Positions 42,401 through 54,700 of a DNA stretch of 64,000 nucleotides are shown here, piece after piece. A model generated the notes under the pieces. It was not told where the DNA came from and searched no databases. It worked only from the letters and a program-made list of their open reading frames with translations. The stretch is from Mycolicibacter sinensis. Lineage in GTDB: Bacteria > Actinomycetota > Actinomycetes > Mycobacteriales > Mycobacteriaceae. The stretch spans positions 44,305-108,304 of the forward strand of contig NZ_LZIN01000071.1 in the NCBI RefSeq assembly GCF_001667375.1, in the 5' to 3' direction. Position 1 is the stretch's first letter, and every line of letters begins with the position of its first letter. The position numbers were made by a program, and so were the translations under genes.

Positions 42401-45400
42401 CGTAGCCGCCGACGCCACCGTTGCCACCGAGGGTGCCGTTGCCATCGATGTCGGTGTGGCCGAGCACGCCGCTGCCGCCGTTACCGCCGGCACCGCCCAC
42501 GCCGCCGGTGCCGATCGCGCCGGCCGCGCCGCCGTTACCGCCGTAGCCACCGGCCTGGCCGGTCGACCCGTCGGCGAGCAGCGTGCCGTGACCACCGGCA
42601 CCGCCGTTGCCGCCGTTGCCCCCGCCGCCGTCACCGCCGGCCGCGCCGCTGGAGCGGTAGGTGACACCGTCACCGTTCAGGCCGCCCTTACCGGCTGCGC
42701 CGCCGGTGCTGCGGTCGCCACCGGCGCCACCGTTGCCGCCGTGCCCGGCGGTGTCGTTCGCACCGCCGCCGGCACCGGCACCACCGCGGCCGCCGTCGCC
42801 CGCGGCGCCAGCCGAACCACCGTTGCCGCCCAGGCCACCGGAACCGTTGAGGCCCGCGGTGCCATTGGTGGCGCTGCCGCCCTGGCCGCCATTGCCGCCC
42901 GCACCGCCGACACCGCCGGCGCCGCCGTTGCCACCGTTGGTGCCGTCGCCACCGTTGCCGCCGCTACCTGCGGCAGCGTCGATGCCCGCGATGCCCTGGA
43001 TCCCGGCGCCACCCGCACCGCCGGCACCGCCCGCGCCGCCGACACCGCCGGAACCGCCGTTGCCGGAGATCGAGCCGCCCTTACCGCCGCTGCCCGCGTT
43101 GCCACCGGCGGCGCCGTTGCCACCGGTCCCGCCGTTGGCGGTGGCCGTCGATCCGACCGCACCGGTCGCGCCGGCACCACCGTTGCCGCCCGCGCCGCCG
43201 TGGCCGATCGAGCCCGCGTCACCGCCGTGCCCGCCGGCGCCGCCGACCTGTGCGGTGCCGTCGGCGAGCAGCACACCGGTGCCGCCCTTGCCGCCCGCGC
43301 CGCCGTTGCCGCCGATGGCTGCAGTCCCGGCGTTTCCGCCGGCTGCCTGACCGGTGTGCGTGGCGTTCCAGCCGCCTGCGCCGGCCGTGCCCGCGCTGCC
43401 GCGCTCACCACCGGCGCCGCCGTTGCCGCCGGAGCCCGCCACGGCACCGGTGCCGCCGCCGGTACCGTCGGCGCCGCGTCCGCCGTTTCCGGCGTTTCCG
43501 GCGTTGCCCGCATTGCCACCGGCGCCGCCGGCGCCTTCCGCGCCGAGGTTGCCGTTGCTGGCGGTGCCACCGGCACCACCGTCGCCGCCCACGCCACCGT
43601 TACCGCCGATGCCGCCGTCGCCACCGTCGCCTCCGTTGGCGCCGGAGGCTCCGCTGCCAGGAGTGACCGGGGTGGCGCTCATGCCGTTAGCCCCATGGCC
43701 GGCGTTGCCACCGGCGCCGCCGACGCCGCCCTGACCGCCCGCGCCGCCGTTGCCGGAGGTCGTGCCGCCGGCACCGCCCACGCCGCCGACGCCACCGGCG
43801 CCGCCGTGGGTGCCGTTGGTGCCATTGCCATCGACGTCGGTGATCCCGGCGTCGCCGACCGCACCGGCCCCACCGGTTCCGCCGACGCCACCGTTGCCGA
43901 CCGATGCCGCGTCACCGCCGTGGCCACCGGCACCGCCGCCCTGACCGACATCGGTACCGGCGATCACACCCGCGCCGGCACCGCCGTTTCCACCGGCACC
44001 GCCATCGCTGCCCAGACCCGCTGCGCCGCCGTTGCCGGCCGCGCCGTCGCCGTCCGTGCCGGTGCCGCCGGTGCCCGCGGTTCCGGCCGCGGCGCCATCA
44101 GCACCGTTGCCGCCCGCGCCACCCGCGCCCGCGTTGGCGCCGCCGCCACCGCCGAGGCCGGTACCACCAACCCCGGCCGCGCCACCGGCACCACCATCGC
44201 CGGCGTCGCCGCCGGCACCACCGGTTCCGGCACTGGCCGCGCCGCCCTGTCCACCGTTACCGCCCGCGCCGCCAGCGGCGGCGTCACCGCCATTGCCGCC
44301 CGCCGTGTCGGCCACCGTCGCGTCTGCGCCCGCGCCACCGGCCCCGCCCTTACCACCGGCGCCGCCGTTGCCGCCGGCACCACCGTTGCCGGAGGTGCTG
44401 CCGCCGAGGCCACCGGTGCCGCCGTCGCCGCCGACGCCACCGACGAAGCCGTTGGTGCCGTTGCCGTCGATGTCCGTGATGCCGTCCACGGTCGCGCCGA
44501 CGCCACCGGCGCCACCGGCGCCGCCGTTGCCGACCGCCCACGCGTTACCGCCGGTGCCACCGTTTCCGCCGCCCTGGCCGATGTCGGTGTCCTCGATCAG
44601 GCCCGCACCGGCACCACCCTGGCCGCCGGTCCCGCCATCGCTGGCGACACCGTCCTGGCCGAGGCTGCCGTCGGCGCCGTTTGTGGTGCCGGTTCCGCCG
44701 TTGCCGACGGCGCCTGCCAGGCCGCCTTCGGCACCGTCACCACCGTTACCACCGTTGCCGGCGACTGCCGCACCGCCGCCGCCGAGGCCCTTGCCGCCGA
44801 CGCCGGCGTTGCCGCCGTTACCGCCGTAGCCGGAGGTGCCACCGGCGCCACCGATGCCGTTGGTTGCCGTACCGCCCTGGCCGCCGTTACCGCCGTTACC
44901 GCCGGCGCCGGCGTTACCGCCGTTGCCGCCGTCGGTGTCGGCGACCGTGGCGTCCGCGCCCGCTCCGCCGGCACCGCCCTGGCCACCGATGCCGCCGAAG
45001 CCGCCCGCACCGCCGTTACCGGAGGTGGTGCCGCCGGCGCCACCCTGGCCACCGTCGCCGCCGACGCCGCCGACCGCACCATGGGTGCCGTTGCCGTCGA
45101 TGTCGGTGATGCCGTCCACGGTCGCGCCGGTGCCACCGGTGCCGCCCATGCCGCCGTTTCCGACCGCGCCGGCGTTGCCGCCCTGGCCGCCATTGCCGCC
45201 GCCCTGTCCGATGTCAGTCCCGCTGATCAAGCCCAAGCCGTCGCCACCGCGACCGCCGTCGGCGCCGTCGGTGTTGGTGCCGGCCGTGCCCTCGGCGCCG
45301 GCTGCACCACCGGTGACTCCGAGGCCACCGACCCCGGCCTTGCCGGTCGCGCCACCGACGGCGCCGTCGCCGCCGGTGCCGCCGTTACCGGCGTTGGCGC

Positions 45401-48400
45401 CGCCTCCGCCGCCACCGCCCTGACCGCCTTGTGCCGCCGTGCCGGCATTGCCGCCGCTGCCCGCCGCGCCACCGGCGCCACCGGTCCCGGCGGCCGCGAT
45501 GCCACCGGAGCCGCCGTTGCCACCTGCGCCACCGGCGCCCGCGGCGCCGCCGTTACCGCCATTGCCATCGAGGAGGTAGGCGTCATCCGCTGCGCCACCG
45601 TTTCCACCGGCACCGCCCTGACCGCCGGCACCACCGGCGCCGCCGTTGCCGGAGTTCGCGCCGCCGGCGCCACCCTGACCACCGGCGCCACCGGCCGCAC
45701 CGGTCCCGCCGGCGGTGCCGTCGATGCCGACGGTCTCCCCGTCGGCTCCGGTTGCGCCGTTGCCGCCGGCTCCACCGGCGCCACCGTCACCGTCGTTACC
45801 GGCCGCGCCGGCGTTGCCGCCGGCGCCACCGGCCTGAGCGATGTTGCCGGCGAGCAGCTCACCGTCGCCGCCCCTGCCGCCGGCGCCGCCGTTGCCGCCG
45901 CCGCCTGCCGCGCCGGTCGCCCCGCTGTCGGCCTGGGCGCTGTTGTCGGCGTTCCAGCCACCGGCACCACCGGTGCCGGCCGTCCCGCGGTTACCGCCGT
46001 TGCCGCCCTGTCCGCCGTATCCCGCGGTGGCATTGGTGCCGCCGCCCGCGCCGTCGCCGCCGTTACCGCCGTTACCGGCGTTGCCGGCCGCACCGCCGAG
46101 ACCTCCGGCACCGCCGTCACCCTGCACGCCGGCGTCACCCGCGGTCGCGACGCCACCGGCACCACCCTGGCCACCGCTACCACCGGTACCGCCGTTACCG
46201 CCGTTACCGGCGTTCACACCGGCCGTACCGTTGTCGCCGCTGCCGGCCACGGCGTCCACGCCGTCCTCGCCGTCGAAGCCATGACCGCCGGTGCCACCGG
46301 TGCCGCCTACGCCGCCAATGCCGCCGGCGCCGCCGTTACCCGAGGTGGTGCCACCCGCACCACCGGTGCCGCCGGCACCACCGTTGCCGCCGGTGCCACC
46401 GTTCGTGCCATTGCCGCTGAGGTCGACGCCACCACTCTTGCCGGTCGCGCCCTGACCGCCGGCGCCACCGTTGCCGCCGTTGCCGACCTCGCCGGCGTCG
46501 CCACCGTCGCCACCGCGGCCACCGTCCTGCACGGTGCCGTCCGCCAGGATCTCGCCGTCGCCACCGGCACCACCATTGCCGGCATTTCCGAGCAGACCGT
46601 CAGCGCCGGCGCCACCGTCGGCGCCGTGTGCCGTCCCGCCACTGGAGCCACCGGCGCCGCCGGCACCGCCCACGCCGGCAGTGGAGCCCGCGGCGCTGCC
46701 GCCCTTACCGCCGGAACCGGCCGCCGCAGCGGTGCCGCCACCGGCACCGGCACCACCGTTACCGCCATAGCCCGCGTTACCACCAGCACCACCGGCACCA
46801 CCGTCGCCGCCGATACCGTGGGCACCCACCGTGCCGTGCGCCGACGCGCCGCCGACGCCACCGGCGCCACCGGCACCACCGGCACCACCGTCGCCGGCCG
46901 TGCTGGTCGCGTCACCACCGTCGCCGCCGTCAGCACCCGAGCCGGCTGCCGCGTCCTGACCCGTCGCGCCGTCCGCGCCGGCACCGCCGACACCACCGGC
47001 GCCACCACGGCCGCCCGCACCACCGGCACCACCGTTACCAGCGTCCGAACCAGCGGCGCCACCGGCGCCACCGACACCACCGACACCACCGGCCATACCC
47101 GTGGTGCCGTCACCATCGGCATCGGTGTGGCCCGCGGTGCCGTCAGCACCGTCACCGCCCTTGCCACCGGCGCCACCGTTACCCAGGTTGCCCGCCTCAC
47201 CACCGGCACCACCATTGCCGCCGGCAGCGCCCGCTGTCGTGGCACTGAACCCGTCACCACCGGCGCCGCCGTTGCCACCGTCGGTCGCCGCCGCACCCGT
47301 AACACCAGCGGCACCACCGTTAGAACCACCATTGCCGCCAGCACCAGCGACACCCGCATCGCCACCAGCACCACCAGCACCACCATGGATGCTCGTCTCG
47401 TCACCGTCGGCGCCGGCACCACCATTGCCGCCCTCGCCCGCGGCACCACCGGTGCCACCATTACCGCCGACACCGGCCTTGCCCGTGGCACCCATCAGGC
47501 CACCGGAACCCCCGGCGCCACCATTGCCGCCATGCCCGGCCGCGCCACCACTGCCGCCATCACCGGCGTCGCCGCCGGCAGCGCCGGCCTCGGTGGCATC
47601 GGTACCGTCGCCACCGTTACCACCGGCACCACCATTGGCGCCCTGGCCACCAGCACCACCGGAGCCACCGGAACCGATCAGCCACGAACCCTTACCGCCG
47701 GCACCACCATTGCCACCGTTACCACCGGCCTGACCCAGGCCGCCGTCAGCACCCGCCAAGCCCAGGGCACCAACAGCACCCACAGCGCCGTCGCCACCGA
47801 GGCCACCGTTGCCGCCCACGCCGTACATGAAGCCGATACCGGCGCCACCGGCACCACCGTTGCCACCGGTACCACCGTCGATGCCGGCACCACCAGCACC
47901 GCCATCACCGCCGACACCCATCCACCAGCCACCAGCACCGCCGGCGCCACCAGAACCACCGGCAAGACCCGCACCACCGGCGCCACCATCGCCGAACATG
48001 CCCGCCGCACCACCGACACCACCGATGCCCTCAAGCGAGGTGCCACCAGCGCCACCGTCACCGAACCACAAACCACCCGCGCCACCAGCAGCCTCGGCCA
48101 GCGTGCCGCCATCAATACCGTCGGCACCGTTACCGATCAAGATCTGACCGAAACCGAACATATTGATAAACGAGTTGACCTCAGCACCAAAGGGACTCAA
48201 GATCCACTGCTGCCCCAGATCATGCAACGGCTGGTAGAACAACGAGCCGAACCAGTCATCAGCGGCCGCCGAACCCGGCAACTCCGCCACCGACGCATCA
48301 AAACTCAAACCCACATTGGCCAGCAACGGCTCCCACGACGCCGCATCGAACAACGTCTCCCACGACGACGCCTGACTCAAATCCCCCAGCGCCGAAGCCA

Positions 48401-48587
48401 GATCCGCACCGAGCAGATCAACCGCCCAGTCCAACTCATCAGCCTGGGCCGCCGGAGCCACCGCCACCGGCGCCACCCCAAACGCCAAAAACGCACCGAC
48501 CGCACTACCGGCAGCGGCTATCCGGCCGCGCCGACGGCCGCCGCCCGTGATGCCACGACGCTCTGCGCGGTGCTGCTTGCCAGTCAT
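39483..48587 (-). CDS. Giant secreted PE-less PGRS protein A, 3034 residues
   Basis: Start ATG 48587 is chosen because AGGGAG lies 8 nt upstream; a frame from 48617 adds ten residues. Signal peptide: [25 protein letters not shown], cut after residue 49. An aromatic N-terminal domain (about 50-145) and [11 protein letters not shown] (about 149-158) precede roughly 2850 residues of GGxGG repeat. About ten modules of about 250 residues are visible, each with a (A)DG...QxGG segment, a D-x-D-G-N-G-T-like loop and a [10 protein letters not shown] segment. Its first 1.7 kb is almost identical to that of protein B. Predicted surface or cell-wall protein. Confidence 0.85.
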   Translation of the reverse strand: MTGKQHRAERRGITGGGRRRGRIAAAGSAVGAFLAFGVAPVAVAPAAQADELDWAVDLLGADLASALGDLSQASSWETLFDAASWEPLLANVGLSFDASVAELPGSAAADDWFGSLFYQPLHDLGQQWILSPFGAEVNSFINMFGFGQILIGNGADGIDGGTLAEAAGGAGGLWFGDGGAGGTSLEGIGGVGGAAGMFGDGGAGGAGLAGGSGGAGGAGGWWMGVGGDGGAGGAGIDGGTGGNGGAGGAGIGFMYGVGGNGGLGGDGAVGAVGALGLAGADGGLGQAGGNGGNGGAGGKGSWLIGSGGSGGAGGQGANGGAGGNGGDGTDATEAGAAGGDAGDGGSGGAAGHGGNGGAGGSGGLMGATGKAGVGGNGGTGGAAGEGGNGGAGADGDETSIHGGAGGAGGDAGVAGAGGNGGSNGGAAGVTGAAATDGGNGGAGGDGFSATTAGAAGGNGGAGGEAGNLGNGGAGGKGGDGADGTAGHTDADGDGTTGMAGGVGGVGGAGGAAGSDAGNGGAGGAGGRGGAGGVGGAGADGATGQDAAAGSGADGGDGGDATSTAGDGGAGGAGGAGGVGGASAHGTVGAHGIGGDGGAGGAGGNAGYGGNGGAGAGGGTAAAAGSGGKGGSAAGSTAGVGGAGGAGGSSGGTAHGADGGAGADGLLGNAGNGGAGGDGEILADGTVQDGGRGGDGGDAGEVGNGGNGGAGGQGATGKSGGVDLSGNGTNGGTGGNGGAGGTGGAGGTTSGNGGAGGIGGVGGTGGTGGHGFDGEDGVDAVAGSGDNGTAGVNAGNGGNGGTGGSGGQGGAGGVATAGDAGVQGDGGAGGLGGAAGNAGNGGNGGDGAGGGTNATAGYGGQGGNGGNRGTAGTGGAGGWNADNSAQADSGATGAAGGGGNGGAGGRGGDGELLAGNIAQAGGAGGNAGAAGNDGDGGAGGAGGNGATGADGETVGIDGTAGGTGAAGGAGGQGGAGGANSGNGGAGGAGGQGGAGGNGGAADDAYLLDGNGGNGGAAGAGGAGGNGGSGGIAAAGTGGAGGAAGSGGNAGTAAQGGQGGGGGGGANAGNGGTGGDGAVGGATGKAGVGGLGVTGGAAGAEGTAGTNTDGADGGRGGDGLGLISGTDIGQGGGNGGQGGNAGAVGNGGMGGTGGTGATVDGITDIDGNGTHGAVGGVGGDGGQGGAGGTTSGNGGAGGFGGIGGQGGAGGAGADATVADTDGGNGGNAGAGGNGGNGGQGGTATNGIGGAGGTSGYGGNGGNAGVGGKGLGGGGAAVAGNGGNGGDGAEGGLAGAVGNGGTGTTNGADGSLGQDGVASDGGTGGQGGAGAGLIEDTDIGQGGGNGGTGGNAWAVGNGGAGGAGGVGATVDGITDIDGNGTNGFVGGVGGDGGTGGLGGSTSGNGGAGGNGGAGGKGGAGGAGADATVADTAGGNGGDAAAGGAGGNGGQGGAASAGTGGAGGDAGDGGAGGAAGVGGTGLGGGGGANAGAGGAGGNGADGAAAGTAGTGGTGTDGDGAAGNGGAAGLGSDGGAGGNGGAGAGVIAGTDVGQGGGAGGHGGDAASVGNGGVGGTGGAGAVGDAGITDVDGNGTNGTHGGAGGVGGVGGAGGTTSGNGGAGGQGGVGGAGGNAGHGANGMSATPVTPGSGASGANGGDGGDGGIGGNGGVGGDGGAGGTASNGNLGAEGAGGAGGNAGNAGNAGNGGRGADGTGGGTGAVAGSGGNGGAGGERGSAGTAGAGGWNATHTGQAAGGNAGTAAIGGNGGAGGKGGTGVLLADGTAQVGGAGGHGGDAGSIGHGGAGGNGGAGATGAVGSTATANGGTGGNGAAGGNAGSGGKGGSISGNGGSGGVGGAGGAGGAGGAGIQGIAGIDAAAGSGGNGGDGTNGGNGGAGGVGGAGGNGGQGGSATNGTAGLNGSGGLGGNGGSAGAAGDGGRGGAGAGGGANDTAGHGGNGGAGGDRSTGGAAGKGGLNGDGVTYRSSGAAGGDGGGGNGGNGGAGGHGTLLADGSTGQAGGYGGNGGAAGAIGTGGVGGAGGNGGSGVLGHTDIDGNGTLGGNGGVGGYGGTGGAGGTISGAGGAGGAGGTGGSGGNGGEGVSGTGGSSGGQGGNGGNAAAGGAGGQGGTAANGAGGVGGQGGNAGNAGNGGAGGHGGSGGIDATAGNGGSGGDGGDRDLGGAGGAGGLGKGGQAAAGQDGTNGAGGDGGAGGNGGNGLTLADGSAQDGGSGGKGGNAGAIGTGGAGGNGGTGSAGIDGETALNGDGTSGTAGGNGGSGGAGGAGGTTSGNGGVGGLGGDGGAGGHGGAGENAANGADAGANSGGNGVDGGDATSTNGNGGAGGHGGNGGVGGAATNGNTGAAGAGGQGGAGGNTGDGANGGDGGAGAGGGASEIAGNGGNGGHGGIAGTAGQGGTGGTGGDGTAAENGVDGAVLGGNGGDGGAGGNGQIVGGLSQAGGNGGSGGAAGTVGQGGAGGDGGAGAAGLAGTTDGSGNGSDGTAGAAGGNGGVGGAGGTNSGDGGAGGQGGTGGAGGVGGNAANGTAGTNATAGSGNNGGAGGDATGAAGNGGAGGAGGSGGTGGVANVGNNGADGDGGNGGDGGAGGNAGVGGRGGDGAGGGTNAVAGSGGKGGNSSSTAGAGGAAGAGGVGGDGVTEADSGAAGADGAIAAGGTGGNGGNGVTLGSGLAQAGGHGGVGGNSTGEYGNGGTGGNGGNGAAGTNGTDMAKGAGAAGGNGGNGGAAGQHGTGGTGGNAGSGGNAGANTAVGANGAAGVNSPKDPQGQPMAGGTGGNGANGAAGFAGGEGGTGGVGGAGGTVSGDGGQGGLGGNGGIGGKGATGGNGGTGGTGGAGALGLPGRQGGTGGDGGMGGVGGVGGNAGQGGAGGVALGDGQSGAHGAGGVAGKGGLGGTAGIGGNGGAGGAGYNGLAGQGTGGGGAGGSGGNGGVGGTGGQGGVNTDGTHAQGGSGGQGGKGGNGVNGASKPSKAGFAGRGGNGGHGGAGGTNGDGVAGSPGSSGVSGTNSSGSTVGKGGGGGAGGTGAP
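46815..48506 (-). repeat. Duplicated 5' block, copy in PGRS A
   Basis: This block is repeated at 55126-56817 with a constant offset of 8311 nt and only scattered mismatches seen by eye (for example at 48405 and 48495). It covers the last part of the signal peptide, the N-terminal domain and about 500 residues of repeat. The near identity of silent sites points to recent duplication or gene conversion. Confidence 0.85.
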
Positions 48588-48661
48588 GTGGGACTCCCTA
48601 TTCTGCGACGAACCCATGTCGGTAATGCTTTCTCGGATCAGGTTTTTGAGGTCGATGTGGC

Positions 48662-48677
48662 TGCTGAGGTCTCAGCA
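48662..48677. promoter_or_regulatory. Palindrome between the two giant PGRS genes
   Basis: TGCTGAG-GT-CTCAGCA in the 118-nt gap between PGRS B and PGRS A. A small hairpin or operator; no clear promoter for A is recognised nearby, so A may be read from the B transcript. Confidence 0.35.
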
Positions 48678-48705
48678 CCGTTGGCCGGCCGACGGCGGGG
48701 CGTCA

Positions 48706-51700
48706 TCATCCGACGCCGCCCGCGCCGCCGGCACCGCCGGCACCGCCGGTACCACCCGTGCGGCTGCCGCTGCCGGAGGGGTTGTTGCCGCCTGCGCCGG
48801 GGTTCCCCGGGTTGCCGACCACGCCGCCACCGCTGGTGCCACCGGTACCACCGGTACCGCCGGTACCGCCCTTGCCGCCGGGGTTATTGCTGCTGCTGCC
48901 ACTGGCGGTACCACCTTGGCCGCCCTTACCGCCGGCACCGGCGTTGCCGCCGCTGCCGTTGGTGCCGTTGGCGCCGTTGGTACCGGCCGTGCCGGTGGCG
49001 TTGTTCTGGGCACCGGCCGCACCGCCTTGACCGCCGGTACCGCCATTACCGCCGTTGCCGCCGACACCGCCGTCACCGCCGATACCGCCGGGAGTCCCGG
49101 TGGAGCCGCTGACCCCAGCGCCGCCCTTACCGCCCGTGCCGCCGGCACCGCCGGCCGAGCCGTTGGCGCCGTTGCCGCCGATACCGCCGGAGCCGGAGCT
49201 ACCGGAGTTGGTGCCGCTGGCACCGCCGGCACCACCGGCACCGCCGTTCCCGCCGGCCTTACCGTCGCCGCCGGCACCGCCGATGCCGCCTGCGCCTGCG
49301 GGGTTTGTCGAGGTGGTTCCAGCGGTCCCAGTGCTGCCCGTGCCGCCGGTGCTGCCGGTGGTGGTGCCGGCGCCACCGGCGCCGCCGTTGCCGCCCTTAC
49401 CGCCGTTACCGTCGACCGCCGCGCTGCCGCCCTGACCACCGGCGCCGCCCGACTGGCCGTCGTTCGAGGCGTTGCCCGCGGCACCGGCCGCGCCGTTACC
49501 GCCGTTACCGCCGTTGCCGGATGCGCCGGCCGCGCCGGTCGCCCCGTTGGACGCCTGCGCGGAGTGGTTGCCGTTCCAGCCGCCGGTCCCGCCGGCCCCG
49601 GCCGTTCCCGCGGTGCTGGAGCTGTTGCCGCCGTTACCGCCGGCACCCGCAACGGTGCCGGCACCAACGGTCAGAGTGCCGCCGTTGCCGCCGTTACCGC
49701 CATTACCGGCGTTACCGCCATTACCGCCATTGGCGCCCACGCCGCCCGCGCCGTTGGCACCGGCGGTGCCGTTGACGGCGTTCCCGCCGGCCCCGCCGCT
49801 GCCGCCGCTACCGCCGATGCCACCGTTGCCGGCCGTCCCGGTGGCGTCGCCACCGTTGCCGCCCGCCAGGCCACTGCCCGCGGCCGCGTTGGCGCCGACC
49901 GTCCCGTTGGCCGCGTTACCGCCGTGACCACCGACACCTCCCTTACCGCCGACACCGCCCGCGCCGCCGTTACCGGAGGTGGTACCCCCGGCACCGCCGG
50001 CACCGCCGGCACCGCCGTTTCCGCCGTTGACACCGTTGGTGCCGTCGCCGGAGCCCAGGGTCGTGCCGTTGGATCCCGCCGCGCCCGCACCACCGTCGCC
50101 GCCGCGGCCGCCGTTGCCAACCGCTCCGGCCGCGCCGGCGTCACCGCCGGCACCACCGGACTGCGCGACACCGTCACCGAGCATCACCCCGGTGCCGCCG
50201 TTGCCGCCGTTGCCGCCGTTACCGGTGGCGGCGTTGCCGGCCGCGCCGGCCGCGCCGTTGGCCGCGATCAGCCCGTTGGCGCCGATGCCGCCCTTGCCGC
50301 CGGTACCACCGACACCCGCGTAGCCGCCGGCACCGCCGTCGCCGCCTCGACCCGCGATGTGGCCGGCGCCGCCGCCGGCGCCGTTGCCGCCGTTGCCGCC
50401 GCGCCCGGCGTCACCGCCGGCACCGCCGGCGCCGCCCTGACCGCCGACGCCCACGGCGCCCTGGCTGCCGTTGGTGGCGGTGCCGCCGAGGGCGCCCGCG
50501 CCGCCGTGGCCACCGGCACCGCCGTTACCGCTGATGCCCGCGTTGGTGCCGGCTTCGCCGAAGTTGCCGCTGCCGGCGGTCGCGCTCTGCCCGTCCACAC
50601 CGTTGGCGACGCCACCGACACCGCCGGCACCACCGATTCCGCCGCGTCCGCCGGCGCCACCGTTGCCGGCGATGCTGCCGCCGGCGCCGCCGACGCCACC
50701 GTTGCCGCCGGTGCCGCCGTCGGAGCCGTTGGTGCCGTTGCCGCCGACGACGATGCCGCTCGCGCCGGTCGCGCCGTTGCCGCCGTTACCGCCGGCGCCG
50801 CCGTTACCGATGATTCCGGCAGCACCACCGAGGCCGCCGTGGCCACCGGCCTGGGACGAACCGTCAGCCAGTACCTGGCCGACGCCGCCGTTACCGCCGG
50901 CACCACCGTTACCGCCGGTGCCGAGCGCACCATCGATGCCGTTCGCGGCCTGGCCGTTCTCGCCGAGACCGCCCTGGCCGCCGGCACCGGCCGCCGCGGC
51001 CCGGTCACCGCCCTGGCCGCCGTTACCGCCGTTGCCGGCGACGGCGTTCGTGCCGCCGCCACCGCCGTTGCCGCCGGCACCACCGGTGCCCGCATTGCCG
51101 GCGTTACCGCCGTTGCCTCCGACACCCGCGGTGCCGTGGGCGGCGTCGCCACCGCGGCCGCCTTCCGCGCCGTTGGCCGCGTCGCCGGCGTCGCCACCGT
51201 TGCCGCCATTGCCGCCGCCGGTGCCCACGGCGCCCTTACCGCCGTCACCACCGCTACCGCCGGCACCGCCGTTGCCGCCCGCACCGCCGTTGCCGGAGAT
51301 GGAGCCGCCGGCGCCACCGTTGCCGCCCTTGCCGGCCGCGGCGCCATTTCCGCCGTCGGTGCCGTTACCGTCACCGCCGGTGACACCGCCAGCGCCGTCG
51401 GCGCCGCTACCGCCGTTGCCGCCCGCGCCGCCGTTGCCGATGTTGCCGCCGGCGCCACCGTTGCCGCCCCGCCCACCGACTTGGCCGCTGCCGAGCTGCC
51501 CGTTGCCGCCGTTACCGCCCGCGCCACCGTTACCGCCGCGAGCGGCCGCAGCGCCGTCGACGCCGTCGGCCCGCTGGGTGACGCCGTCACCGTTCAGGCC
51601 GCCGGTGCCGCCGGTTCCAGCCGTGCCGACGTCGCCGCCCGCGCCACCGTTACCACCGGTTCCGGCCACCGGGTTGACGTCACCGCCGGCACCGTGGCCG

Positions 51701-54700
51701 CCGCGGCCGCCGTCGGCGCCGGTTCCGGCGTTGCCGCCCCGGCCACCGACGGTGCCCAGACCGTTGCTGCCGGCGTTGCCGCTTGTCGCCGTTCCGCCGG
51801 CGCCACCGTTGCCGCCGTTACCGCCGTTGCCGCCGGAGCCGCCGTTTCCGCCCGCGGCACCGTTGCTGCCGACGCCGCCGGTGCCGGCCACTGCGTCGAG
51901 GCCGGCCTTGCCCAGGGCGCCGTTGCCGCCGTTGCCGCCGGTGCCCGCCGCGCCGGCGCCGCCGCCATTGCCGCCGTTGCCGGCGATCGTGCCGCCCTTG
52001 CCGCCCGCGCCGCCGTCGCCGCCGTTGCCGCCGGACTGACCGTTGCCACCGTTGACCTGGCCGAGCGTCGTGCCGTTGGCGCCGTTACCGCCGATGCTGC
52101 CGGCGCCGCCCGCGCCACCGGCGCCACCGTTGCCGTAGGTTCCGGCGTCACCACCGGCGCCGCCCTCGCCACCGGCCTGGGGGTTTCCGTTGGCCAGCAC
52201 CGAGCCGTTGCCGCCGCGGCCGCCGGCACCACCGTTGCCGCCGGTCCCGGCGCCACCGTTGCCGCCGTTGACCGCCTGCTGGCCATCGCCGCTCAGACCA
52301 CCCTGGCCGCCGTAGCCGATCCCGCCGCGGTCGCCGCCGTCGCCGCCGTCGCCACCGTTTCCGGCCACCGCGTTGGCGCCGCCACCGGCGCCGTTGGCGC
52401 CGGTGCCGCCGTTACCGGCGTTGCCCGCCGAACCACCTTGACCGCCGGCGCCACCGGCACCGACCGCACCGTCGTTGCCGAGGGTGGCCGTGCCGCCCAG
52501 ACCGCCGTTGCCGCCGTTGCCGCCCAGGCCACCGGTTCCACCGCTACCGCCGTCGCCGCCGTCAGCGCCGCTCAGGCCGCTACCCGATGCCACCGGCGCC
52601 GCGTTGGCCCCGTCGGCGCCGTGGCCGCCGCGGCCGCCCGCACCACCGGCGCCACCCTGGCCGCCGGCACCGGCGTCGCCGGACTCGTAGCCGCCGTCAC
52701 CGCCCTGGCCACCGTTACCGCCCAGGCCGCCGACGCCACCGCCGGTGCCGTCGGTGCCGTCACCGTTGGCGTCGACCGTGCCGTCGACGCCGGCCAGTCC
52801 GGTAGATCCGACGCCGCCGTTGCCGCCCGCGCCGCCGACGCCGATCGCCCCGGCCGCACCACCGTTGCCGCCGTCACCACCGGCCTGGGGCGAGCCATCG
52901 GCATGGACCAGACCGGTCCCGCCGGCGCCGCCCGCGCCGCCATTGCCGCCGGTGCCCGCGGCACCAGCCTGGCCGCCGGCCGCCTGGTCGGTGTGGCCGG
53001 CGTTCCAGCCGCCCGCACCGGCGTTGGCGCCGGCTACGCCACGGACACCGCCCTGGCCGCCGTCACCGCCGTGGCCGGCCTTGACGCCGGCGCCGCCGCC
53101 GGCGCCCTGACCGCCCTGGCCGCCGTTGCCGGCGTTGCCCGCGTCGCCGGCGTTGCCGCCCAGGCCGCCGAGGCCTTCGGCGCCGGCCGCACCGTTGGTG
53201 GCAGAACCACCCGCACCGCCGTTACCGCCGTGGCCGCCGTCACCGCCGGCCCCACCGTTACCGCCGTCGCCGGCATTGGTTCCGTCGCCGCCGCTACCGG
53301 CGATCGCGTCGACGCCGTCCGTTCCGTCGGCGCCGTTTCCACCGTGTCCACCGTGGCCGGCCGCACCGCCGTTACCGCCGGCGCCGCCGTTGCCGGAGGT
53401 GGTGCCGCCCGCGCCGCCCTGTCCGCCCTGGCCGCCCTGACCGCCGGTGGCACCGTCGGTGCCGTTGCCGTCAAAGGCCGTGATGCCGTCGACGGTCGCT
53501 CCGGCGCCACCGGCGCCACCGGCGCCACCGTTGCCGATCGCCGCCGCGTCACCGCCCGCACCACCGGCGCCACCGCCCTGGCCGATGTTGTCGCCGGCGA
53601 TCAAGCCCGCGCCGGCACCGCCCTGGCCGCCGGCGCCGCCATCGCTGCCGGAGCCGGTGCTGCCCGCGGCGCCCGCGGCGCCCGCCGCGGTGCCGGTGCC
53701 ACCGGCACCCACCGCACCCGCAGCGCCACCATCGGCGCCGGCCCCGCCTGCACCACCGGCACCGGCGTGGGTGCCGCCGCCACCGCCGAGGCCCAGACCA
53801 CCTGCGCCCGCCGCGCCGGCGTCGCCACCGTTGCCGGCATTACCGCCCGCGCCACCGGTGCCGTCGGTCGCGGCACCGCCCTGCCCACCGGCACCGCCCT
53901 GTCCGCCGGCGCCGGCATTGCCGCCGTCACCGCCATCGGCGTCGGCGACCGTCGCGTCGTCGCCCGTGCCGCCGTTGCCGCCCTTACCGCCGGTACCGCC
54001 GTTGCCGCCGACACCACCGTCGCCGGAGGTGGTGCCACCGGCGCCACCCTGGCCGCCCGCGCCACCGACGCCGCCGACCAGGCCGTGCGTGCCGTTGCCG
54101 TCGCCGCCGGTGCTGCCGTGCACGGTCGCACCGACGCCACCGTTTCCGCCGGCACCGCCGGTGCCGACCTCGGCGGCGTCCCCGCCCTGGCCACCGGCGC
54201 CGCCGGCCTGAGCGGTCAAACCATCGCTGGCCAGCCCGTCACCATCGCCACCGTCACCGCCCGCGGCGCCATCGCTGCCCGCACCGGCGTTGCCCGCACC
54301 ACCGTTTGCACCGCCGTCGGTCCCGGCGCCGGCCGTACCGGCCGCACCGCCGAGGCCACCGTTACCGCCCTGGCCACCCGCACCGGCGGCGTCGAAGTCG
54401 CCGCCGCCGAGACCCTTGCCACCGGCCGCGGCCGGGCCCGCGGCGCCACCGTCGCCCGCGGCGCCACCGGCGCCACCGATACCGTTGCCGGCGCTGATCC
54501 CGCCGGCGCCGCCGTCACCACCGATACCACCGGCACCGGCGTGGCCACCGTTGCCGCCGGTGCCACCGGCCACCGTCGCGTCCTCGGCCGCGCCACCGTT
54601 ACCACCGGTGCCGCCAACGCCCCCGGCGCCACCTACGCCGCCCGTGCCCGAAGTGGTGCCACCGGCACCGCCGGTGCCGCCCGCGCCGCCGGCGCCGCCC

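Noticed and set aside
39468..49112. 3214-codon plus-strand open frame rich in Ala, Thr and Val
   Set aside because: It is the antisense of PGRS A. Sense GGN codons read as NCC on the other strand, so stops are almost absent. It lacks a ribosome site, a signal or any non-repetitive domain.
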